Shown piece after piece: positions 47,311 through 57,715 of a stretch of DNA of 64,000 nt; the stretch's first letter is position 1; the number at the start of each line of letters is the position of its first letter. The notes under the pieces are model-generated. The model was not told the DNA's origin. It saw only the letters and a program-made list of their open reading frames with translations, and searched no databases. This DNA is from Erythrocercus mccallii. Lineage: Eukaryota > Chordata > Aves > Passeriformes > Dicruridae. The stretch is taken from NCBI GenBank assembly GCA_013397435.1, contig VZRG01000004.1, positions 1,401,560-1,465,559 on the forward strand, written 5' to 3'. Position numbers and translations under genes: made by a program.

Positions 47311-49995
47311 ACCTGTTAATTTTATAATGTAAAAAAATTACTCTAACCTTGAATTGTTATTTGCACTTTCATAGTCTATACTTGATACATTCCCACTTTA
47401 TATACAAGTAGGATACTACAACCATGTAGATGTTTGGCCAAATGAATGCTGTTAATAATATGTAAAATTCTTTGATTAAACATTTATTACTTAAACTAAT
47501 TCTGTTCTGTCTCATTACATCTTAGACTTACTGTAGCAGATCCTTGAGACTGCTGACAGACATTTTTGGGGTGTGTTCAGTACTGTGCCAGATTAGTTTG
47601 GATACCATGTAGTAAGCTGAATGTTTTGATTTGTACATATAAGATACCATCATTAAGCTTTGAAAAAAATCTAAAAGAGAATTCATCTTAATTGCTACAG
47701 CCGTATTGTGCCCTTGTTCTTTGTAGAGTAGTAATGCCTTGTGACTACAAATAGTGGTGCTAAAGAGGGGGGCTAATGTTTGTGAAAGAGTCTGTTAATT
47801 AGTGTTACTTAAGTGCTACTTAATATCCACTCTCCATTGTTACCAGGAACTTCCAGAGTGTCTCTGTTACATTAATAGCACTAAACTGTTTTGTTCATTG
47901 TTACAGTAATGTCATCAACTTCCTCCACCAAGCATGCCAAGATCATGGAATCACAGACTGGTTTGGGTTGGCAGGGACCTTGAAGGACCACCATGTTGTT
48001 CCAATCCCCCATCCATGCACAGGAACGGCTTTCACTAGACCAAACTGCTCAGAGCTCCATCCAACCTGGCCTTGAACACTTCCAGTGATGAAGCATTGCC
48101 AACTTCTCTGGGCAACCTTTTCCAGTGCCTCAGCACCCTCACAGCAGGCATCTCACTGCAATACTCAGGGTGGCTGGTGAGAATGGAAGCCAAAACATGG
48201 ACACAGTGATGGCCAGTTCTTTACAAGCAATTGTCTGGCTCAAGAGACAGCTTTAACATGCCTTGAAAGAACGAAGTACTCGTGGTCATTTTATGTCATT
48301 GTGCCATTGCTTTACCTACCCATGTCACTCATGAGGGCCAAAGACCTCACAAAATCCAGGGTGAATTCTTGGCTCTACTACAAGCTTGAATGAGTAATTA
48401 AGACCCAAAAGCTGCAAAGACAGATGCATGTTACTTATGCAAGTAATAACTGTGCAACACATCTCAAGAATAGCATTGGTTGTGGCTCTGGGAATTAAAG
48501 GAATGCAAGCTGCTTTTCTCACAACAGAGCTGTTGAATACAGAACCTAGAACAGAACCATGTGGAAATGCAGAGTGCACCAGTCCATCAGATTTATACCC
48601 AATTTCATGCATTTACAACACAAATATTTCTGGAGAAGCACTCTGTGTGCATCCTTTGCAGCTGACTGTGGAACAGTGACACACACATAATAAGAATAAA
48701 TGATTCTTCAGCTGTGAGCCAGCTGACTGTAGGATAGCAGTAAGAAGCTAGGAGGAAGCAATGCAATTAAATCCACTGCAGAACAATTCAACTACTGAAG
48801 CAGGAAATTAGCAGTGTGTGCAGATGTGCATCACTTCCAATAAAAACCACTCTCACCGAGAGCTCCCGGGAAGAAACAGTTCTATACTGACAGCCAGTGT
48901 GTCTAACAGTCGCCCTCCACAGGTGAAGCCAACATTTTATTTCCTCCACTTCTTTGTGGAGCCTACATTGGAAGTTTCACAGAGCCGGGATGGGCTCTGC
49001 TGACTCCAGAGGGCAGCCCTTTCTCTTACTGCGGTAAAAATAATGAAAATACACATTAATTGGAAGAAAACATTTAGTCTGCAACTTTAGCTGAGCTTAC
49101 ACAGTGCAAAATGCCTCAGCTGCATCAGGCACTTCCAGTCAGGCCTCAGACTGAATCAATCCATTCCAGCTCCAAAGAGAGGCTAGTTCTGTTAAGGAAA
49201 ATCAGGAAACTGAAGAGGATGCTCAAAATTTGGGACATTTTAAGGCTCGGGATCCTCTGGAGAGAGCGGTACTTTAAGAAGTCCTGAGCCCCACCTCTCC
49301 TACTTATAATTACCAAGTATTCAGCAACTCTCAGAATATTTCAGCTATTGCCTAAGATAAAAGACATGCTGAGTATAATTTCTGACAAAACATCATAACC
49401 ACTGGTTCTTTGTGTCACCATCCCTGTGAGGTAGGGATGATCAGACAGCACTGACAGCAATCCCTCCCTCTCTCTGGTCTTACATAAGGCCAACAGAATA
49501 ATCATACCAGGAACACTGTAATCTCAAGGTATTGTTTTATTGTGGTTCCATTGAAATGACAGAACCACATTTGTCAAGAAATACTGATCTAAAACTTTTT
49601 GACAATGTAAAAATGGTTGTCTAAACCATTTTTGATTGTCTTAAACTATCACCTCACATTAGGTTCCTTAAAGCTTGAGCCTTATTGATTTGGGTTTTTT
49701 TATTCAAGTTATTATTTTAAAGCAGAAAGAATAATCAGTGGGTAAATTATCAACCATATACAGTAGCATATTAAGAATATGCACATATATGTAAACCACA
49801 CACATTCTGGTTTTGAGACAAAAAAGACCCTGCACATGATTTCAGAAAGACCAAGGGCTTAGAAGCCAGGAGTCGGGAATATGGTAGAACTGGAGTTGAA
49901 AAAACAATTATTCCAATTTTTATTTACTATCCATTAACAACAAATCTTATAAAAATTCATAAAATAAAAACCTTCACAAAGTATTACATACTTAC
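47311..49995. other. Intergenic region between ANKIB1 and GATAD1, 5' part
   Basis: The region has no supported gene. It contains an antisense CR1 fragment at 47944-48175 and a possible eroded CR1 segment near 48470-48640. The latter resembles the 'gaacaggacccagaacagaacc' region of CR1. The remainder is unassigned. Confidence 0.5.
47944..48175 (-). mobile_element. CR1 LINE 3' fragment (antisense)
   Basis: The segment starts atcacagactggtttgggtt and contains ccaacctggccttgaacact and 'tctctgggcaaccttttccagtgcctcagcaccctcacag'. These are the complement of the canonical avian CR1 3' region. Confidence 0.93.
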
Positions 49996-50137
49996 CTGGA
50001 TAGAAACGGACACTGTCACTCATTTCTAGCCTGTTTCTACGCAGACTAGTGAAGCTATGCCAACATGACAGCAGTGAGAGGAGCTCAGCTATGGAAGACT
50101 GCTGAGGTGGGCGGCTGGGAACAAAAGCAGGCAGAAG
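49996..50137 (-). ncRNA. Candidate exon of a transcript divergent from GATAD1
   Basis: On the minus strand a strong acceptor (ctctctgtagttgtattttgcag) and a consensus donor (tatccag/gtaagta) bound 142 nt. One frame is open throughout and includes SSIAELLSLLSCWHSFTSLR and MSDSVRFYP. A strong minus donor (cggctg/gtgagccc) lies at 51494-51495 inside the GATAD1 CpG island, and its phase 0 frame stays open across the join. I infer a divergent spliced RNA, non-coding by default. A short protein cannot be excluded. Confidence 0.5.
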
Positions 50138-51449
50138 CTGCAAAATACAACTACAGAGAGGTGTATTAAAGAAACAGAAAACAAAAAACTGCACCCCGTA
50201 AGTATAAACAGCTTGAAAAGAGATGAGGATAAATCAGGATTGAAATCAAAATTGAGGAATAAATTTGGCACCTAAGACCAGAAAGTCAAAGTTGGCGGGA
50301 AAGAGGCATGCTAGAGGTTAAACATAGCTGTCTATGAGCCAGTACCAATCCAGGCACACCCTGCTTCCACTGCACTCTGCATGAGGGGAGCATCTGTTAA
50401 TAGATGCTTGCAAATTATGGCTATTTGTGTCCACTGAGGACAAGACAAAAATCAATCTCATTTGCACCAAAGAAGCTTTAAATAAACCCTAAGGATGGAA
50501 ACTGAATATGGGAGCTAAGAAACTGCAAATCCTCATGCACAACTGAGCATTTCTTTCATAACATCCAGCTAGAAAAACATCTACATGGGATGGCCTGGGG
50601 CCATGTGAGTGGCATTAGGTGAGGAACCACTATTAGATCCATGGTTCCTACATTTGGCTCTCAAAGCTTCACAAAGGTACATGCTCATTCCCTGGCCTTT
50701 TACACTACTTGATACGTGACTGAGGTTCCATGCAAGAGGGGCATAGAATCATAGAGTGGTTTGTGTTTGAAGGGGACCTTGGAGATCTAGTTCTAACCAC
50801 CCATGCCATGGGCAGGGTCACCTTCTATTAGAGCAGGTTGTTCAGAGCCCCACCCAACCTGACCTTGAACACTTCCAAGGATGGGGTATCCACAGCTTCT
50901 CTGGGCAGCCTATTCTAGTGCCTCAACACCTTCAAAGCAGAGGATTTTTTTCCAAATATTTAATCTAAGTGAAGGCCAAAATTGTCCTGAATCAGGACAA
51001 TCATTGCAGTCCATCTCCTGTCCCGATTTTCTGTTGAGCTGGAAGAGTGACAGCTATAAATCCTTGAATGACAGCACTTGGTATCCCCTGCAAATAGGAA
51101 CAGAACCAGAGACGGCTTCTGCTGCACAGAATCACAAAATGTTAAGGGTTGGAAGTACCTTAAAGATCATCTAGTCCCAACCCCCCTGCCATGAGCAGGG
51201 ACACCTCCCACCAGACCAGGTCGCTCAAGGCCTTCTTCCGCACGTTCTGAACACTGCCAGGGTTGGGGCATCCACGGCCTCCCTGGGCATCCTGTTCCAG
51301 TATCTCACCACATTCACAGTAGAGAATTTCTTCCTAATATCTCATCTAAATGCTCCATCTTTCAATCTGTACCTACTGCCCCCTGTCCTGTCATTGCTGT
51401 TCCTGACGAAGAGTCCCTCTCTGGCTTCCCTGTAGGCCCCCTTCAGATA
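50138..51449. other. Intergenic region upstream of GATAD1
   Basis: The region contains two antisense CR1 fragments (50742-50985 and 51125-51500) separated by about 140 bp. No protein-coding gene is supported. Confidence 0.6.
50742..50985 (-). mobile_element. CR1 LINE 3' fragment (antisense)
   Basis: The segment starts catagaatcatagagtggtt and contains catgccatgggcagggtcac, cctgaccttgaacacttcca and 'cttctctgggcagcctattctagtgcctcaacacc', the complement of the CR1 3' end. Confidence 0.93.
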
Positions 51450-51500
51450 CTGGAAGGTGCTGCGAGGTCTCCACACGGCCTTCTCCGGGCTCACCAGCCG
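51125..51500 (-). mobile_element. CR1 LINE 3' fragment (antisense) abutting the GATAD1 CpG island
   Basis: The segment runs from cacagaatcacaaaatgtta through catgagcagggacacctccc, gaatttcttcctaatatctc and ttcagatactggaaggtgct to about 51500. All of these are in CR1 antisense order. Its 5' part merges into GC-rich promoter sequence about 300 bp before the GATAD1 start codon. Confidence 0.93.
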
Positions 51501-51801
51501 CAGCAGCACCCATCGGGCCCGCCCCTGCCCGCCTCCGTGCCTCGCCGGCACCCACGGGACGCCGCTCTCGGTGCCGCGGCTCCGGCCGAGGCCAGAGCAC
51601 CCCCGAGCGGGTCGGGTCCCGTTTGGCCCCGGGGCCGTGGCCCGGCCCCGCCGCCAGCAGAGGGCAGGCCCGGCCCCGCTGCTCCCGGCCCCGCCGCAGC
51701 CACATCCGCCGCCGCCGGGAAGAGGCCGGCGCCGGGGTCGCTGTGGGCGCCGCGCTCCCGCCGCTCGCTGTCGGGCCCGCGGGCCCCGCGCCGGGCTCAA
51801 G

Positions 51802-52008
51802 ATGCCGCTGGGGCTGAAGCCCACCTGCAGCGTGTGCCGCAGCACGTCCTCTTCCATGTGGAAGAAGGGCGGGCAGGGCGAAATCCTGTGCAACAACTGC
51901 ACGGCCCGCTCGGCGCCGCCGCCCCCCGCCGCCTTCACCACCACCTCGGCCGCCGCCCAGCACAGCAACGGCGGCGGCAGCGGAGGCGGCGGCGGCGGCG
52001 GGAAGCAG
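51802..52008 (+). CDS. GATAD1: GATAD1 exon 1: GATA-type zinc finger and Gly-rich linker
   Basis: The 69 codons begin MPLGLKPTCSVCRSTSSSMW with the second Cys pair in EILCNNC. The linker has runs of Pro, Ala and Gly encoded by GC-rich repeats (ggcggcggcagcggaggcgg), is shorter than the human one and differs in sequence. It ends in phase 0 at gtgagg. Confidence 0.97.
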
Positions 52009-54756
52009 GTGAGGAGGGTGAGGGTGCTGGGGCCGGGCGGGGCCGGGCTGGGGCCGGGGTGTTCGGGCCGTCCCCCTTGTATTCATCCTGCTATTCGCCA
52101 CAGAGCAAGCAGGAGATCCACCGCCGCTCCGCGCGGCTCAGGAACACCAAGTACAAGTCTGCGCCCGCCGCGGAGAAGAAGGTTTCCACGAAGGGCAAGG
52201 GCAGGCGGCACATCTTCAAGCTAAAAAACGTAAGGCGGTGCTTGGCAGAGCGCGGGGGGTCGGGAGCCTGCGCCGGAGCCCGCGGAAGCAGTGGAAAGGG
52301 AAACCCATGGGTGTTCAGCCTTCGCTTCTCCGCATAAAATCCTGCATATGAAAACGTTAGCTCTGTTGCTTTGAGCTTTAAAGTAATAATGTCTGCTAGT
52401 TTTCTTAGAAGATAATGTTGTCTAAAAGGAAAAACAATTTTTGGGACTTTATGGTTGATTTGTTTTAATGCTCTTGATTTTCTATTTCTGTGTTCTTAGC
52501 CCATCAAGGCTCCTGAGTCTGTATCCACTATAATTACAGCAGAATCAATCTTTTATAAGGTATGGTTTATGCAAATTTATTTGCAAAAATTGTTATCTTG
52601 ATTCTGTTTCCAGTTTCAAGAATTATCATGGACAGTGAAAGGACTAGAGGTATAGTCACAGAAACTGTTCTTCCTTGTCTAACAGTTGTGTAGGATTTTG
52701 GTTTGCCATAGTTATTGCCATTTAGTCTTGCAAGGTAGTTTACCTAAATAGTTTAAATAGTTGTTATTGTCATAGGTTTTTCTGTTCCAAGAAAGAATAC
52801 TTTTTTTTTTCTGGAAATTATTGCTGTCAGCATTTTTTTTAACCTAGCTTGCACTGTGCAGAAGTCAAGTGACTGGAGATGATTATTTAGATTTCTGTGA
52901 TATTTCCTACCTTAGGTGCAAAACATACTTCCCATAGAGGAGGTGGGTTGCAGTGCCCCAACATTTCAGCTGGCTCCCATTTGAGAGCTGGTGCAAGCAG
53001 TCTCAAACACCCTGGGAACAAGATCTGTTGACATTTGCAGTGAAGCAGGAGGGAGCCTTCTCACATTCATGCTTCAGAGCAGCTTTACCAGCATGCCAAG
53101 GTGTTGGTGTTCTGGCATTCTGAAATTTGCTTGTTTCCCAGCAGTACAAGCAAACAGAATGTTTTTCCCCCCCAAAAAAGTCAGGATAGGCAGTGGGAGA
53201 CTGCACAGCCAGTGGTGGCCTGAGATTCCATGTACTCTCCAGGGACCTGAGGCTTCATGCCTGGCATTCCAGATGAATCTCTTGTTTGATGTTGACCAGT
53301 TCAGAAAAGAATTACTGTCTCTTATGTTTGTTTTTATCAGAATTTCCTAAGAATTATGTCAAAACTTTTACCTAGCCTCCTCATGTAAAATGTTGCTACT
53401 TTGATACTTTGCAGTGTTGTTGTGAATAGGATTGTTTGGGGGTTTCTGTGTTCTTTTTATCTGTTTTAAAAACAAACACCTTTCTTATGCCACCATTCTT
53501 TTGCATGTGGCTGAATTGAAGCTGCCTTTCAAGACTGGTATAATTTAGGATAATTTAGGGTACTGATGCTTAAGATATGAATCAGAATGTGAAGTGAAGC
53601 TAACAAAATCAGGTTGTTTGATTTCAGTGTCATTTGTATCTCTTCTAGGGTGTATACTACCAAATTGGAGATGTTGTTTCAGTGGTTGATGAGCAGGATG
53701 GAAGAACATACTATGCTCAGATCCGTGGGTTTATTCAGGACCAATACTGTGAAAAGAGTGCTGCACTAACCTGGCTCATTCCTACACAAGCCAGCCCCAA
53801 AGACTGTTTTGACCCAGCATCCTATATCATAGGTAATCTCTGAGCCTTCACTTCATACAACTACTTGGATGTACCTATGCTAATGCAGAGTTGTATTTTT
53901 AAATTAATATTTTAGCTTCTCAAGGTATTTTGTGCAAGTTCCACATTTTAGACTTTAATGTTGTAAACATCTCATTTACTGTAATAACACTTTTTATTTA
54001 TCTTGTATATATAATATGAGTACCACTGTTGCAGTGTGATTATCTTATGCTGTGATTATCTGGGTGTTTGTGGGGACAATTACAGTTGTGCAGCTTGAAA
54101 GATCAAATTACTGCTCTATAGATAGGTTTAAACCATAGTAACAGTAACTTTGATTCTGATATACCAGTCCAAGTTGTTTCTCTTAAAGTGACCTGAATTA
54201 TCTTTATCCTGGGTATTCAAAATATACAGCATGCAAGCACTGAGACAGTTCTACTAATGATAAAATCAGTAATTCAGAAAAGTCCTCCTAACAAGCAGGA
54301 CACAAATAGAATGTATTTTAAATATATTAACTACAGTACTTCACTCAAATACCAGAATGCTTCAAATTACATGGTAGGGAAGATCAGCCCAGCAAAATTA
54401 AAGGTAGAGGTTTCTTCCCTAATACAGGAGGCTGCCTTCCAAGAACAGTAATGGATTGCAAAGACAAATTCTGTAAAGGAATGTTGGTGTTGTGGCATAC
54501 TTTTATTCAACATACTTAATTTTATGCCTTTAAGTTTTGTCTTTGAAGATTTATTTTTTTCCTAGGACCAGAAGAAGATCTTCCAAGGAAAATGGAATAT
54601 TTAGAATTTGTTTGTCATGCACCTTCGGAATATTTCAAATCTCGATCATCTCCCTTCCCTACTGTTCCTACAAGGCCAGAGAAAGGCTATATATGGACTC
54701 ATGTGGGACCTACTCCTGCAATCTCCATTAAAGAAACTGTAGCAAATAATTTATAA
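51802..54756 (+). CDS. GATAD1: GATAD1, GATA zinc finger domain-containing protein 1 (5 coding exons)
   Basis: This nuclear protein has a single GATA-type zinc finger and is known as a reader-associated component of H3K4me3 chromatin complexes. In humans it is linked to dilated cardiomyopathy. Exons 51802-52008, 52104-52229, 52500-52559, 53649-53832 and 54566-54756 join in phase to give 255 residues; the human protein is about 269. The zinc finger is Cys9, Cys12, Cys30 and Cys33 (C-x2-C-x17-C-x2-C). A low-complexity Pro/Ala/Gly linker (about residues 36-67) follows, then a basic segment KQEIHRRSARLRNTKYKSAP and a conserved C-terminal domain (about residues 112-255). The start was chosen at MPLGLKPTCSVC, identical to vertebrate orthologues. 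Confidence 0.97.
52104..52229 (+). CDS. GATAD1: GATAD1 exon 2: basic segment
   Basis: The 42 codons encode SKQEIHRRSARLRNTKYKSA and KKVSTKGKGRRHIFKLKN, a strongly basic stretch likely to include the nuclear localisation signal. The intron before it is only 95 bp. Confidence 0.97.
52500..52559 (+). CDS. GATAD1: GATAD1 exon 3
   Basis: The 20 codons encode PIKAPESVSTIITAESIFYK, phase 0 at both ends. The sequence is identical to the human segment as I recall it. Confidence 0.96.
52560..53648 (+). other. GATAD1: GATAD1 intron 3, 1.1 kb
   Basis: No gene was recognised. The open frame at 52991-53350 has no domain, no splice support and includes a C-rich homopolymer, and is treated as chance. Confidence 0.6.
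53649..53832 (+). CDS. GATAD1: GATAD1 exon 4: C-terminal domain, first part
   Basis: The 184-nt exon encodes GVYYQIGDVVSVVDEQDGRT, YYAQIRGFIQDQYCEKSAAL and TWLIPTQASPKDCFDPASYI. The GDVVSV and QIRGFIQD pattern resembles a BAH-like or Tudor-like beta fold (inference). It exits in phase 1. Confidence 0.97.
53833..54565 (+). other. GATAD1: GATAD1 intron 4, 0.7 kb
   Basis: AT-rich intron. Nothing was recognised beyond the splice sites. Confidence 0.6.
54566..54756 (+). CDS. GATAD1: GATAD1 exon 5: C-terminal domain, last part
   Basis: The exon completes a Gly codon and encodes PEEDLPRKMEYLEFVCHAPS, EYFKSRSSPFPTVPTRPEKG and WTHVGPTPAISIKETVANNL, with TAA at 54754-54756. Confidence 0.97.
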
Positions 54757-55640
54757 TTTTTTTAAGGAATACTTTGGACTAGTTATTTTGGGTGTATCCT
54801 CCAGTTTGTAAAACCCATACAAGAAGTTTTAAAAACTATGAAATGTGCCGCTTTACTTTATGGATTATGGTATTTATTTTTTTCAGATGTATCAGATCTT
54901 TGAAGTAGAACTTCTCATTCCAGTTGATGCATCATTTCAGTACTCTGTTCCTTCAGACATTATTGCAACTCTTGGGACAAAACCACAAGTCTCAGAAGTC
55001 ATCTTTGACTTCTGAAAGTTGCCTGTAGTGTTCATTCTTACTTTTTAAGTCATCTTCTAGAAGAGGAGTTTAAAAGACATAATCATCCAGGATTTTATAT
55101 GACTGTTTAATTTAGTTAACTGTGACTGCTGGTTTTATTTCCTTGTTAAATAATTTAAGACTAGCTTCTCCTAAATACTAAAATGGTCAGTGATGCAGTT
55201 AATGGTTTTCAGTTACATGGAGGGGAGTGATCTACCTGGATTTCTCCAGACTAAAACCTCATCTGCAGAGGGACTCCAGCAGTCACCTTTTAAGGGAATT
55301 TTGTTCATCTGAATCTAAAATGTGGGCCTATGTGTGTAGCTTTCTGCTAAACTTACTTATATAAGGGCATAAATTTCCTGGAAAATTGGATGCAAATTCA
55401 AAAAGTAGTGTTATTTGCCATCCTGGCATCCTCATGTCAGACATGTATCTGCATTTCCTGAGCAAGCCAACATAGACATATGATTTGAGTTTCAGATTGT
55501 TAATACTTGGTTGCCTGTTAGCTTGGACTCATAAAATTGATTTTAAATTGTTTTTTCAGTCTTCACAATTAATGAAGGTAAGAAAAATAAAATGGTCAGG
55601 CAATTCAAATAAAAGAAAAAATCAGTAAGGGAAATAAAAA
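54757..55640 (+). other. GATAD1: GATAD1 3' UTR (minimum extent)
   Basis: Non-coding AT-rich sequence follows the stop. Three AATAAA hexamers cluster at 55586-55591, 55608-55613 and 55633-55638; another lies at 56393-56398. The true end may be either cluster. A 42-codon ORF at 54887-55015 is discussed as a finding. Confidence 0.55.
55586..55638 (+). terminator. GATAD1: Cluster of candidate GATAD1 polyadenylation signals
   Basis: Three AATAAA hexamers occur within 53 bp, about 830 bp after the stop codon. Which one is used cannot be told from sequence. Confidence 0.45.
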
Positions 55641-57085
55641 CTAATTTTATGTATTTACAGTCTCAGCATAACAAGGAAAATGTTTAAATAGCAGAACATG
55701 AGAAATAACACATACTAAATACTGAGTACCAATGGAGTTTTCTGCCCTAAACTTTTTACAAGCCAGTCAGCTCCAAACACGATGAGATGTGCTTGTGTGG
55801 CCTGAATTCCAAGGGCTAAGTGGTTCCTGCTGCCTGTGAAGGATAAGAGCTGTAAGTGGCCTTAAATTTAAATGTACTGATCTTTTCAGGTTTTTTTTCC
55901 TTTGTATGAACATATGTGACCAGCATCCAGAAGGCCCAAATCACCTTTAAGATAGTGTATGAAAGCATGAAAATGTTGCACTAGGCTTGTGTTCTAACTT
56001 TATGAAAGGCTTTGATTTAAGTTGTAACATATTTGAAAGTCTCAGGTATTGACAACTTCTCATACAGTGGGATCTGTGAGGGCAGGAACCAGATAGATTT
56101 GAAGAGGGCAGAAGAGAGGCTGTAGGCCAAAACAAATCTAACAAATCTAACAGTCAGCCTTAAAGGAGTAGATCTAAAGTGATACTGTCAGTAATTCAGA
56201 ATGCTCAGAAGTTAGCAATATATTGCTAATACAGAGTTAAACCTTAATCCCCAGTTGTTTACAAAAATGAGATGTGTGCCCATGTTCAGTGTCTTGCAGT
56301 AATTAATCCTGAGGTGACCTCACTTCTCTCCATTCTCTCCTTTCTATTCCTCTGGGGTTTTTTTCTTATTTCTTTATTAACAATTACAAGAAAATAAAAC
56401 AACAAGTCTTATATTTACAGTAACCAGAGTGATTCCCTTGCCTCAAATGTTTTCCTTCCTTTCTCTGCAGTCCACGGGGTTTTCACTTGGGCTCGCTGTA
56501 AAGTCCCTGTGCTGCCTCAGCCTAATCCATGGACCTGTCCTCTTCTGTGGGCTGTTTTACCTTATCTGAATTATCAGAGTTGGAAAAGACCTTCATGGTC
56601 ATTGAGTCCAATGAAGCTTAGCTGCTTTCCTTGTCAAATCCTCATAGGAATAAGGAGGAGAACAATGCTTACATTGTTTTGGTTTTTGTGAGTTCCTACA
56701 AGGTACACCAAATGAAAAGTACTTTTTGCCATTTGCCTTATTTGTCAGTAAATTGCAATATAAAAGGGACAACTCATTTTTCATCAGAATACACCTTTCT
56801 AAAATTCAGTGCTGCTAGTGATTCAAGTATTATCCTTCCAACTACAGTCTAAACCGACAAAAATACCTTTTTTCAGAGAGCTATGGAACAACTTCCTTTA
56901 GTAAGCACTAATATTTTTATTTTAGTTTTTGTTTTAGTGGGAAATGTTAAAAAATAATAAAATTAGCAAGAATTCTGATTGTAAGTTCTCAGAGTGAATC
57001 TGCACGCAATGACTGTTACTAAAGTGTTACAACTTCATTTATAGGTATTTGAATGGTTGCACTGTCCTGTTTTTCTTGTGTTCAG
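55641..57085. other. Region downstream of GATAD1
   Basis: No gene is supported. The region holds another AATAAA at 56393-56398, which may belong to a longer GATAD1 3' UTR, and a short antisense CR1-like fragment at 56566-56625. Confidence 0.5.
56566..56625 (-). mobile_element. Short CR1-like 3' fragment (antisense)
   Basis: The segment attatcagagttggaaaaga, followed by 'ccttcatggtcattgagtccaa', resembles the complement of a CR1 3' end. It is about 60 bp and diverged. Confidence 0.55.
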
Positions 57086-57338
57086 AACATCACCCACTAA
57101 CACAGGGAAAATGACTGACTCTCCAGACAGCTTCTTATGGATGGACATAGCTGAAGAGTGGGACCTCCGAGAGCAATGTCTGAAAATTCCTCATCTCTCT
57201 CATATTAGGAAAATGGAGGACAAAAGGAAGACCTGCAAGATGGACTCAACATCAGAAGGGATATCAGAGGATCCTGAGGGCACAGGCTTTGATGCCCTGC
57301 AGCTGAGGGAGCTGAGCTCACCCATTTCTGTCTTCTAG
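57086..57338 (+). CDS. Unidentified + strand terminal-exon-like ORF
   Basis: A very good acceptor (cctgtttttcttgtgttcag) at 57085 opens a frame that ends at TAG 57336-57338. After one codon-completing base it encodes 83 residues, including MTDSPDSFLWMDIAEEWDLR, EQCLKIPHLSHIRKMEDKRK and LQLRELSSPISVF. The composition is strongly protein-like, with Trp, Cys and charged residues and no repeats. It needs an upstream exon ending with two codon bases, which GATAD1 exons 1 to 4 do not provide. An in-frame ATG at 57111 could also start a short protein. Family was not recognised. Confidence 0.4.
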
Positions 57339-57691
57339 CTTGGTAATCCCCCATGCCAAAAAGTAGGTAGGTTTCATATTTGCCTCACTGGACTCTGAGT
57401 GGATGCACTGCTACTGAATTTATGGCCTTGTGTTGAGCTCCACAGTTTTGTGACCAGCCAACAGTAATTTCCATCGAGTCATTTTAGTTCTAAAGATGGA
57501 ACTTGTAGCCAAGACCTAAAATCCACAGAGCATATATAAAGTAAGCATATATAAACTGAGAACAAAAATATTAATAGGTGTAGTATTGAAGTTTCAACTG
57601 CTCTTTACAGTTACTGAATTAGTCAAGTTATAATTTTATTTTTATACAGAATTGGTACATCTATTAGATAGGCGACTACATCCCTCCAAAA

Positions 57692-57715
57692 TTACGGAAG
57701 ATAAGCATTATGTGC
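57692..57715 (-). CDS. Unidentified gene, terminal coding exon
   Basis: A good acceptor (aaaagtatttctgcttag) opens a phase 0 frame reading AHNAYLP and then TAA at 57692-57694. A minus AATAAA at 57635-57640 follows, giving a very short 3' UTR. The coding part is short, so support comes from the acceptor, the phase and the signal together. Confidence 0.35.
   Translation of the reverse strand, partial: AHNAYLP

Larger units (their letters stand above)
51450..52300 (+). promoter_or_regulatory. GATAD1: CpG island / GATAD1 promoter region
   Basis: GC content rises sharply relative to the rest of the window, with dense CpG and GC-box-like ggggcgg/ccccgccc motifs. The island covers the region upstream of the GATAD1 ATG, exon 1, intron 1 and exon 2. 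No TATA box was seen. The transcription start was not determined but is probably between 51550 and 51790. Confidence 0.8.

Noticed and set aside
50881..51174. 97-codon + strand ORF upstream of GATAD1
   Set aside because: It spans two antisense CR1 fragments and has no coding signal of its own.
51391..52101. Long minus-strand ORFs (208-236 codons) opposite GATAD1 exon 1
   Set aside because: They lie in a GC-rich CpG island where stop codons are rare, and their sequence is low-complexity Ala/Gly/Pro/Arg. They are antisense shadows of GATAD1 exon 1 and intron 1.
51457..52337. Alternative + strand ORFs of 255-266 codons around GATAD1
   Set aside because: They run through the GATAD1 splice sites in the wrong frame and exist because of GC content. 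The true exon 1 is defined by MPLGLKPTCSVC and its donor.
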